This document shows, piece by piece, positions 25,079 through 34,400 of a DNA stretch of 64,000 nt. Source of the DNA: Siphonodentalium dalli (Eukaryota; Mollusca; Scaphopoda; Gadilida; Siphonodentaliidae); NCBI GenBank assembly GCA_032622095.1, contig CP136063.1, positions 180,831,956-180,895,955 on the forward strand, written 5' to 3'. Numbering within the stretch: position 1 is the first letter of the stretch; each line of letters begins with the position of its first letter. The position numbers and the translations under genes were made by a program. Under the pieces are notes generated by a model. It was given only the letters and a program-made list of their open reading frames with translations. It ran no database searches and was not told where the DNA came from.

Positions 25079-25531
25079 AGTTTTGTCACGTGTGCATTTA
25101 TATATAGAAAACACTACGACAATTGGCCGTGTCACGTGACACTAACCGAGACTGGTGTGCATTTAGGTATACAGAAATGCACACGTACCGCGCGTATGTG
25201 TGCATCTATGTATAAAACATTACGACAACGACCCATTAGCCTATTAAGTTAACATAATCTAATTAGCACCTAATTAAAGACCGGTGGCTGACTGGGCTTG
25301 CACCGACCACTTTTAGTGGGCTGCAGAACGAAATATGTCGATAAAAGTTGGTATGGAAATGTAATAATTATGTTGAATTACCTGGATATTATAATTAAGC
25401 CAGGGGGGGGGAAACTGCAGACACAGGGTGGGAAAAAACTGTTTGGGTACCCCCCCCCCCCAAACCCCCCCCCCCCCCCATGTACAAACATGTATATTGG
25501 TGATCGCAACGCTTTGTATGCACTTTAAAAA

Positions 25532-25852
25532 ATGACAACTAGTCATTACCTCGACTTTGAAAAAGATGCAAATGAGATGAGTGAGATACCAGAATATAAC
25601 TGTTTTCTGATACCATTGGAGGAGAAATTGTTTAATACATGGGATAGTTCTGCAGTAAAAAATTGCCACATAAGCGATCGCAGGGTAGAATTCTGCATTC
25701 GACTGGTAGACACTGACATAGTCGGCATTATTAAGAGGGTTAATGGGGTCAATATCACAAGACAGTGGTTATCCAAAATTGTTTTAGGTGGATTGTACTA
25801 CTCATTTATATATATTTACATACACCTGATATCTCTTCCGATCTCCCCATAG
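25532..25852 (+). CDS. Uncharacterised ORF inside the G-rich-ended insertion
   Basis: A 106-codon frame beginning MTTSHYLDFEKDANEM. The first 85 or so residues have ordinary protein composition with an acidic N-terminal third; the last part (FIYIYIHLIS) is AT-repeat translation and probably not genuine. I recognise no domain. It may be a fragment of the inserted element's own protein, or chance. Confidence 0.25.
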   Translation: MTTSHYLDFEKDANEMSEIPEYNCFLIPLEEKLFNTWDSSAVKNCHISDRRVEFCIRLVDTDIVGIIKRVNGVNITRQWLSKIVLGGLYYSFIYIYIHLISLPISP

Positions 25853-26404
25853 CGTTACGGTAGACACGCCCCCTTATTCAGTGCGTTCATAAACCTATGA
25901 ACGTAACGTGACGTCACTTTCACTGTCGTTCATATGTTTATGAACACATTGGTCCCGGAAATCACCGGGGATTGTCGGACATTACCGACTGCTTGAGTAT
26001 CTAGTCAGTCAATACGCCAAGGATTTGATAGCAAACAATATGTAATCGAGGTTCACGATTGGATGGCTAGTGGCATCTAATCGCGAGCACGGGTGGCACG
26101 AGATGTTCGATTGACTATCAGAATGTTGGTTATCATATAATCCCATATCCCATAATATGTCAAATATAGCGAATTATCGAAATATGAAATACAACGAAAA
26201 AGCGAAATATGAAAATACAGCGAAATAGCACGAAAAATCGAAATAGGAAAATATAGAGCGAAATGTAGAAATAGGAAATTATGTTTATAAACGAAATAAC
26301 GGAGATATTTGAAAATGTGTTTTTGACGAAATAACGGACATATTTGGAGAAGTGTTTTAAAGAGCGTAAGTATATAAATATAAATAATAAACGGCGGATT
26401 CAAC

Positions 26405-26511
26405 GTGGTCATGGGTTTTGACCGTGATAAAAATCAGCAAACTCCGCATGAACCCCTTCGGTGTTCATGCAGTTTGCTGAATTTTTCTCGCGGTCAAAAT
26501 CCCATGACCAC
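26405..26511. repeat. Foldback hairpin, ~107 bp
   Basis: Arms GTGGTCATGGGTTTTGACCG and CAGCAAACT-CGCATGAAC are mirrored around the small loop CCCTTCGG. It lies inside the G-rich-ended insertion. Confidence 0.65.
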
Positions 26512-26732
26512 ATTCATTTCTTATATGATTTGGATATTAAGGTTAATCCATATTCTATAAAATGAGAGAAAATTGAAGTTGTGAGTCTGAAAATACATAT
26601 ATTTGGAAAAAAAATACATAATTTTTTCCGACAACCCCCCTAAATGAATAAGGATTTTTTTTTTGACGCTTAGGTACACCCCCACCCCCCCGGTACGTTG
26701 TGTCCCGCAGTTTTTTTCCGCCCCCCCCCCTG

Positions 26733-27300
26733 ATTAAGCCAGAGGATTTGGTTATTAAATCCAAAGAGGAAATTAAAACATCAGTATATGGCGGTCTCAA
26801 ACGTAAAATAAATTCCCAAATGGAGAAACAAACTACGAGATGACAGACCAAATAAAAAATACGATAACATATAATGAGAACGTACAGATTATTTTAAAAT
26901 GACATTAAACTGGAACCGACTCATTCGAACTCGGATTACAACTGTTAGTGTGTCCCTGTGATACAGCGTCATTGATTGTCATTCGTTGGAACCACGTGCG
27001 AGTTTTGTTTTTATGTTATTCCTACTATTTGAGCTAATAAAATAGAAATAAAGCTTGCGATTAACTAGGTACGTGTGTATTCATGTTTGTCTTATTAAAA
27101 CGGGTAGTTTTATATCATGTACTGTAGCCATATATAATGTCGCCTATTTTCGTGATGTAAACAATGTTGTTTACGGACACGTGGGTTATAAACATTGCGT
27201 TGGCGCATACACGGATGGTGTTTTGTTAATTTCCTATTGGCATAGTATGGGATCAGATACGACAGCGCCCAATGTTTATGTTTTGAAGTGAGAGATAACT
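26733..27300. other. Flank with a short coding-like relic
   Basis: From 26731 to about 26845 one frame reads LIKPEDLVIKSKEEIK and then GGLKRKINSQMEKQTTR before a stop. Composition suggests a real former coding sequence continuing the frame left of the insertion (25298-25400), but the family is not recognised. The remainder is AT-rich with nothing firm. Confidence 0.3.
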
Positions 27301-27309
27301 CTAAGATGT

Positions 27310-28245
27310 CCGTTATAATCGGTGCGTATAAAAGCCGAACACAAGTCCAAATAATGGGAAATATAACGAATAAAGTTCATAGGCGTGTGTATTCATGTTC
27401 ACACTATTAATGTACGAAGTTTGGTGGAGTTCGGGCCAATAATAAGTGTTTTATTCGATATTTTGTAAAACGCGTTCAGTGTTCGGCATAGAAAAGCCGA
27501 ACACAAGCTTCTCTCGTGTATTAGTCTATAACGGCTGTCTAGCTAGGTGATAATTAATATCAGATATATGGTCACTAAGCCGAAAGGCTTTAATTGTTGT
27601 TGGTGGCGGTCTCTCACCTATTGTAGTTCAGTGTTTTGACAGTTAGTTGCAATCAGTATTTGATGGCGCCTACTATTATAGAAACAACATGCTTTTGGTG
27701 GGCCCCGCCATGAAAGACAACTTACGATTGTAAAAACAATATTTGAGTCACAAGAAAGTGAGTTCATGGTGCAATATCCGAGAAGTTCTATATAAGAATG
27801 TGGTATGATATTATTTGGCAAATCACAATCTCAGCAGTATTTGGCATTCTGATCACAGGTCTGAAAATTCTACAATGCCTAATTCCAAATTGATTTACCC
27901 ATGTGGTGTTTGTTCCCAGGTCTTATATTTAGTAGACTGTATATAGAGTTATATATCTCAAACGCCAGCTAACGCCACATCTATGCATATCTATGTGTTA
28001 ATTAATTACCGGTGACTGAGTGTCGAACATAAACTTGTGTTCGGCTTTTCTATGCCGAACACTAAACGCGTTTTACAAAATATGGAATAAAACACTTATT
28101 ATTGGCCCGAACTCCACCAAAGTTCGTATAGTAATAGTGTGAACATGAATACATATGCCTATGAACTTTATTCGTGAAATTTCCCATTATTTGGACTTGT
28201 GTTCGGTTATGTTCGGTTGTGTTCGGCTTTTATGAGCTCCCGTTA
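27310..28245. mobile_element. Element with ~200 bp terminal inverted repeats (GCCGAACACAAG family)
   Basis: The arm at 27310-27515 (AAAAGCCGAACACAAGTCC, GGTGGAGTTCGGGCCAATAA, AAAACGCGTT) is mirrored at 28035-28245. The roughly 520 bp middle encodes nothing recognisable. The right arm has two extra GTTCGGTT repeats. A further short inverted pair (CCCGTTATTTCGT and its mirror) lies just outside at 28239-28282. Target duplication was not identified. Confidence 0.6.
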
Positions 28246-29132
28246 TTTCGTTAAATATTACTTTTACGAAATAACGGGCATTTAAAGATTTACACCACAA
28301 AGGCTCAAACTTCGCAAAACGTATAAGAAATGATAAACTCAGGGTGGGTGGGCTTGGGGGAGGCGGATGGCACTGTACAGAAGTCAGCCCAAAAAACACC
28401 TGTCGTATTTAATCCCAGATATTGCCTTCCTATTTCAAGTACAGTTAAGGGCTATTGGTAAAAGTAAGGTTTATCGTAGTACTTACAGCAATACATGTAT
28501 ACGATATCCCCATCGTTGGCCAATGTTTTGAGTTTTTGGTTGATGTATCTTGCTCTTCTGTGGTCCACAATTGGCATGGGTCCTACTATACGCAGCAAGT
28601 CCCTGGATATGCAGCAAGTCCCCGGTAAACGCAGCAAGTCCATGTTAAATGCAGCAAGTCCCTCTAATTTAGGGTGGATTAGTGGAGTTGTTGATGAGTT
28701 TAATCAGTGTTTTATTATCCATTTGATTTATGATCTGTGGCAGTTGATTAGAATTGATTGGAAATCTTTATCCCTTTATAATTATTTAAGATGTGTATTT
28801 GTAGATTTATATATATAAAATAAAATAGTTTTTCTAAGTTTTATTAAGTTGCTATTTCTTTTATTCTACTTACTATTTAATATAATTTAATTAATATGAT
28901 TTATATATGTTTTGTGATATTCCTGTTTTCACTGCGTAAACACATGTCGGTGATTAATTATCACTGAACAGGTGTTTGTTTTTGTAGGACAAAGGAACTT
29001 TCTGGGAGTTTCTCATTTGAAGCTCATTTGAAGATTTGTTTGTTTTCTTAACCAGACTGAATAATTATCAACCAGTGTTATTTCAAGATTCAGCTCACGT
29101 CTGAGATGGCATGTTGTGTATTTAATCAAATG

Positions 29133-29140
29133 TATATAAG
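29133..29140 (+). promoter_or_regulatory. TATA-like box before the Cys-rich ORF
   Basis: TATATAAG lies about 48-55 bp upstream of the ATG at 29188, with a TTTCAG initiator-like site near 29152-29157. The spacing suits a short 5' leader. Promoter function is inference. Confidence 0.35.
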
Positions 29141-29187
29141 CTGCAACTAAGATTTCAGAAATCATAACCAATCTTAGAATTTATACA

Positions 29188-29337
29188 ATGCGTCTTACTG
29201 ATCCTCGTTACCCTTGTGGCGTGTGTGGTATTCGATGTTTTAAAGATTGCATCGAATGTACTGGCTGTATTACCAATGTGATGCATGGGAGTCGAAATCT
29301 TCGAGTCAGACCTCTTTCTTCATTCGTGAAAGCATGA
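29188..29337 (+). CDS. Small Cys-rich ORF inside the subrepeat-ended element
   Basis: A 49-codon frame starting MRLTDPRYPCGVCG. It has seven Cys in the first 27 residues, in the pattern C-x2-C-x3-C-x3-C-x2-C-x2-C, followed later by a His, then a basic tail. This resembles the beginning of a PHD/treble-clef type zinc finger (YPCGVCG is a common opening), but the usual W-x-H-x2-C close is missing. Another frame across 29247-29477 continues with a Lys/Arg-rich stretch (KRRKDKKTVYNV), so an original longer protein may have been frameshifted. The TATA-like box upstream and location within a mobile element suggest an element-encoded DNA-binding protein or its relic. Function unknown. Confidence 0.4.
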   Translation: MRLTDPRYPCGVCGIRCFKDCIECTGCITNVMHGSRNLRVRPLSSFVKA

Positions 29338-29647
29338 CAGAAGTTGTTAGAAATGGCGGCAAGTTTTGTTTGAAGCGACGAAAGGATAAAAAGACTGTGT
29401 ACAATGTTCAGTGCGGGAAAAAAACCAGGACAACGAAAGAGAAAAGGAACGGCAAAGACAACCACAATCCCCCATAGCAAAGTTTCCAGGACCGGAGAGT
29501 GAAATTAAACAACATAGAGATAAAGAAAACAATTTTAATACATGTATCCAAATATTTTCAGCTCACTAGTAGCTATATATATATATGTATATTTATAAAA
29601 CTGTGCTCTATTTTTCTTTTGTTGCTATTCTACTATTCTCATGTTAC

Positions 29648-29995
29648 CTACCGCTATACTTAAAGTAATTGACCACCAATAACGTGGTGTCACCCCGTTA
29701 ATATGGCGGTACTATACCGCGGTATCCTCCAATACCGCGGTACTGATAACGCTTGTTAATGCGAACAAGTATGTGTGAGTAAATACCTCCCCTAAAAGAG
29801 TTCCATGAAAATCACTGCGGTATTCAACAAAATTAATGCGGTGCCCGCTAAAAGACCACGGTATCATTATCGCCCAATACCGTAACTCCACGCCATGACC
29901 GTCTCGATACCGCTACCGTTTATTACCGGTATCACCGCGGTCATGACCGGGGTATCACCCCGTTTTTCTGGTCAATTACTTTGAGAATAGCGGTA
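29648..29995. mobile_element. Nested inverted-repeat element rich in ACCGCGGTA motifs
   Basis: The left end TACCGCTATACTTAAAGTAA-TTGACC is mirrored by GGTCAATTACTTTGAGAATA-GCGGTA on the right. The inside is full of GCGGTA, ACCGCGG and CGGTATCA motifs on both strands and would fold extensively. No protein. It lies within the 28578-30305 element. Confidence 0.6.
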
Positions 29996-30313
29996 TTCTG
30001 CATTTACCAATAAAAACATCTAAAAAAAATCCAACTCTTAATTTTATCATTCAATGATTCAGTCCCACAATTCAGTCCAATTCCCTTCAATAATCTATCA
30101 GTATTATGATCAAATTAAAGCCCTTTGATTAAAGCCCTTTGTAATCAGCACCTCCACTGATTAAACATATCGTTGTGTAAACACGCATGGCTAATCCGCC
30201 GTAATCCACCCTCGGCGAGAGGGACTTGCTGCATTTACCAGGGACTTGCTGCGTTTACCGGGGACTTGCTGCATATCTAGGGACTTGCTGCGTATAGTAG
30301 AACCGATTGGCAT

Positions 30314-30994
30314 TATGATAGATGATTGAGGAGCGGATAGCTTAGTTGGTTTGTGAGCTGACCTCTGAGCTACACCTTCGACATGCATATAGCGACATAT
30401 TATCAGAGTTTGTATCGTCATCTGCATCCACACCATGCATGGGCAGCTCGATTCAACCATCGATGCCACAATCAGTGCTCTGAGAATGATTCCAGAAGCA
30501 AAAGAATCTCAGACAAAATTTGAAAAATACGTACTCTGCAAATTTCGTACTTTTTATTTTCTCTCAGTGATGACATTAGGCTGAGCACACCGTCTGATCA
30601 GGAGCCGATGCTAAATGGCAGCAATGTGTGTACTTTAATTAGGATCCCTATACTGTATAGGTCAATTGAGGTGTATTTTAAACAAATAACGACATGAGAA
30701 TCGATAATAGTTTAATTAATTGTTCTATCAATTATATTCGCAGAGGACACTTGACGCAGATTAATAAACATTCGCTTTGTCCCTGTATGCCCATGAAAAT
30801 TTGTAAAAGAGAGCACTCCAAATGTATTAATAATATTCATTAACACGTTCTATACTCAAGAAGATCCACGTGCGATTAACCTGATTACGGCGATTAAATT
30901 GTGGAGGTCCTTCAACTTGTATGATTAATTCACGGAGGTCCCTCTAAATTGGCATTTAAATATTATAATAAAGATACTTTCCAGAGAGAGAAGT
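30314..30994. other. Flank between repeat elements, nothing firm
   Basis: Immediately right of the insertion a minus-strand frame reads toward the target site and, if the insertion is removed, continues in frame into 28569-28452 (PIVDHRRARYINQKLK). This suggests the element landed in a former coding sequence that I cannot name. The rest of the stretch is AT-rich without recognisable content. Confidence 0.3.
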
Positions 30995-31145
30995 TGAGGC
31001 AGGGCTTAAGCAGAATGAGGTCCACGGAGGATGAATTTAGTGATGCTACCCCACACACGTCACTAAATTCACCCTCTGGGGACCTCATTGTGCAAATCTG
31101 GCCCTATATTTTCAGGCCTGATAGTGTTATTGTTCAGAAAGTGCA
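30995..31145. repeat. Copy of the AGAATGAGGTCC inverted-repeat family just upstream of HEATR1
   Basis: AGAATGAGGTCCACGGAGGA and GAATTTAGTGATGCTA are mirrored by TCACTAAATTCACCCTCTGG and GGACCTCATT. The outer phrase AGGGCTTAAGCAGA faces TTTCAGGCCTGATA. Related copies are at 46880-47146 (full) and about 42010-42095 (partial). It ends roughly 35 bp before the HEATR1 start codon and may therefore lie in the promoter, in the 5' UTR or in a leader intron. Confidence 0.65.
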
Positions 31146-31177
31146 TGACTATGTATGATTTTTATTTCAAGACAAAT

Positions 31178-31319
31178 ATGACGTCGCTCGCCCAGCAGTT
31201 GAAGCGACTGGCTGTAGCTCATACACAAGAAGTCTATGGTCCAGACACCCGGAAGGCCTCGCTTCTATTTGATCCAAAGGAAGCAGCAGAACTAGACAAA
31301 GAGACTTATTTCTCACTAG
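31178..31319 (+). CDS. HEATR1: HEATR1 coding exon 1
   Basis: Residues 1-47 plus one base (phase 1). It opens MTSLAQQLKRLA and includes SLLFDPKEAAELD. Donor CTAG|GTAATA. The sequence TTTTTATTTCAAG ending at 31171, six bases before the ATG, could be a splice acceptor joining an upstream non-coding leader exon. Confidence 0.9.
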
Positions 31320-31444
31320 GTAATAATTAACATTAGTAACATTAATATATGTTGGAGTAATAAGAGTAAAGTGTATGGCTTGGGAATTTCATTTGGCTTG
31401 TACCTGCCTCACACTATCATCACAGAAATGTGAGTTTGATTGAC

Positions 31445-31475
<31 letters not shown>

Positions 31476-34400
31476 ACTGTGTAGGTAATGACTAAGTCCA
31501 TGAAATTATATGTTTATCTCAAGGTACAAACTATACACTGTCACTATAATGTCTATGCCTTTCTTTCCATCTCACTCAACTCGTAGCTTAATAGTCCTCA
31601 TTTTGGGCTGGTGCTCTCTAAGTGAACAATAGGTGCTGGGGGTAATCAAAGTTCAATACATTACATTAGTTCTCTCTCTATATATTTTCATCTATAAAAC
31701 ATCTCATCACATGCAGCAACTCCAATAATAACAATCAGCAATCTGCCAACTATATATAGGTCATGCAACTCGTGGACTCATAGACTAACTCATACATTGT
31801 TCATGTAGATTCAAAACGATGAGTTTTGAGTCTGGATGTCTCCTTGTACTTGTAGAATATATTTATAAACATTCTCAGAACTTTAATTCCATTTAAGGCC
31901 TAAAAAAATAGACGTTTGTTTCCGCTAACCCGACCAACCCTATTTAAAAGCGCCGAGTCTAAACTTTTTATTGCAATCGAAAAACTGACTTAAAATAAAT
32001 AATGGTATCTGTGAATGTTTCACGCATTTAACAGAGATAAAAGCACGGCGGTCGCTTCTGGTGGAAATACCCACATACTGTAAATAGATACGTAGCATAA
32101 TTCACACCACAACAATGGCTACCTCCGTAGGCCAGCGCGTTGTTGTGGCTATCTATCTGGACTAATGTGTCCACTACGGAAGCAAAAAAGAGATCAGATC
32201 GATAGACAACGAAGCCAAAATTGAAGAACTCTTCTTTTTAATCCACCCGGATAAGACTGACTTCAGTAAGGTTAAAGTGAGGTGCCGTACATCAGCTGAG
32301 TCAGCGTTCGACATAAATGTTGAAATGAAAGTTAAGGAGTTGTTAGCATTCAACATAAACCATATCGAGTTTGTTTGCGGTGATAGAGAGATCGTGGAAA
32401 AACAGATCGAACATGATACTATGGAAATCACCACACAACGGAATGCATTTGATATTCTTATGAAGAAAGAAATATATATCATCTGTAACTTTGAATCTGA
32501 GTTTCTTGTTTCTATATTCCATGGGTTGACCACCTTGAGACTAAGAAGTCCATAATGTGGGCTCATATAAAGTATTATACACGTATTGTTAAAAATATAG
32601 AAAAATAAAAATATTTAATTAAAAAAAAGTATTGCCTGCCTACCGTCCCTATTTTTTTCCATCTCGTTAGCGGAAACAAATAACTTTTTTGTTAGGCCTT
32701 ATTTACTTGTTTATATTAGAGTTTGTTGACCACACTGAACCTAGATTTCAACATCAAAGCAAACTGACATTTCGTGTGTAAAGAACAAATCCCAATTTAA
32801 CTATATTGGGATATGTTGGGCTGACTTAGGTTTTAGGGCGAAACTAAATATTAAAGCAATACCATTTGTTTATGAGGGATAGCGGAGTGCAGTTAAGATT
32901 AATTATGGACTAATTAAATGTTAAAGAGTTAGTAAGACATGCACTTGCAGATAATATTAAAATCCTACATTTGATGCATGATTTACCTTTACATGTAAAT
33001 ATATCACCGCCACATTCTCCCCCCTCTTAAAATAATAAATTACATCCTTGTAATTTCAATTACAACCTGCAATGTTCCAAAGAAACCTGCAATGACCTTA
33101 TAAATAAAATCATACCTGTACCTGCTATCCAGCCAAATAAACCATTCTATAACACCAACTGCATTGCTATACTTAAGAGGGTAAAATTATAATTGGAAGA
33201 GATAAAGTTCTCTACCTGCACCCATAACAAGGATAGGTAATATCCTATAACCGTATTACGTAATTACGATCTGTAATTAAATAAACTCTATATATATATA
33301 TACATAAAACATCTCAATCTGTGGTGGTATATTAAACTGTAACATCCGTAATTAAAATTAAAACATATTGCACTTTTCCCATATTGCATCTATAGATAGT
33401 ATCTAATATAAGACTGCTATTTTGTCAATCATATCTATAATAATTTGTATTAGCAATTTTAGCAACATTTTAAGACATAAGTAGGCCTGAGCTCATGGCA
33501 GGGTATAGCAATAATACCTTACAACATGAGTAAAACTTGCACAGCTGAACCAATATCAACCATGACCAAGCATTTAACATGCTGAATATATTAATACAAA
33601 ATATAATTATCAGAAATTCTAATTAATCAACTGCTTGTCTTTAAGAACAGTGGCTTTCGCAGAGTATAGCCTGGAACACACTAGCTGACTGAGCAACTGT
33701 CTTACTTATCTGAAATAATCCTACAGCGATTAATTAGCGCAAGATAATTAGAAATTATAACATACAGTGAACAACAAGGCATACAACATTATTTAAAAAT
33801 AGCTGAATTTGAAGTGGCGACATGCTACAAAGTAAGTCTTTGTTTGTCAAGACAAACATGATGTATTATTTATTTATTTTTCAGCTTTTTATGCGATAGT
33901 TATGGGACTTGTAGTCCGGACTTGGGTTATTGTCTTCATAACAGGGGCTGCTTTCCAATAGTGTTTTTTTTTATAGCAATCCTTCAATTTCTTGCATCAA
34001 GTTTGCGTATTCAAGGTGGGTATGCATGTCTGGCTTCCTGTAAAATGGCAGCATGTATTAGATTTGGCATTACCTGGGGTAATAATGTTAATATTTAATA
34101 AGCGCCATTATATATAAAAGTTATCCATTATTATTATAACAACATATATGGTTCATTAGTTACATCTAAGGTTATCTCTTCCGATCCATGTTACACATAT
34201 TATTATAACAACATATATGGTTCATTAGTTACATCTAAGGTTATCTCTTCTGATCCATGTTTCACAGTTAACAGAGAATAAAATAATTGAATTGAATTAA
34301 ATGTACTCAATCCAATCAGACGCTCCTAAATTACTATTTCTTTGGCTTCGGGGGTAAAAAATATTTTATTCGAGTCGAGGAACCCACCCGTCAAAGCTCA

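Larger units (their letters stand above)
25401..26732. mobile_element. Insertion with G-rich inverted ends splitting an open frame
   Basis: The left end begins CAGGGGGGGGGAAACTGCAG. The right end is the inverse of CAGGGGGGGGGGCGGAAAA, with ACTGCG a little further in. ATTAAGC flanks both sides (25394-25400 and 26733-26739) and could be a 7-8 bp target duplication. Outside it, the frame before (LNYLDIIIKP) and after (EDLVIKSKEEIKTSVYGG, from 26743) look like one sequence cut by the insertion. Element class is uncertain; a hAT-like origin is inferred from the target size. Long C and G tracts inside make assembly errors possible. Confidence 0.5.
28578..30305. mobile_element. Foldback-like element whose inverted ends are built of 19-20 bp subrepeats
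   Basis: Both ends carry four copies of a 19-20 bp unit, GCAGCAAGTCCCCGGTAAAC-like (left at 28592, 28611, 28631, 28651; right inverted near 30223-30291). Extreme ends GGGTCCTACTATACG and, inverted, CGGTTCTACTATACG match. The 8-bp ATTGGCAT flanks both sides (28570-28577 and 30306-30313), supporting transposition as a unit of 1728 bp. Inverted ends composed of internal direct repeats recall Drosophila FB elements, while the 8-bp duplication recalls hAT; the class is open. Inside are a small Cys-rich ORF with a TATA-like box and a nested inverted-repeat element. Confidence 0.7.

Noticed and set aside
24736-25107. 123-codon + strand ORF at 24736-25107
   Set aside because: Much of it is Tyr-Ile repeats from the TA microsatellite and ATCT-type simple sequence; it is part of the LINE 3' region.
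31088-31177. In-frame upstream Met at 31088 as the HEATR1 start
   Set aside because: The 30 extra residues lie in a foldback repeat and do not resemble the family, whose N-terminus matches the Met at 31178.
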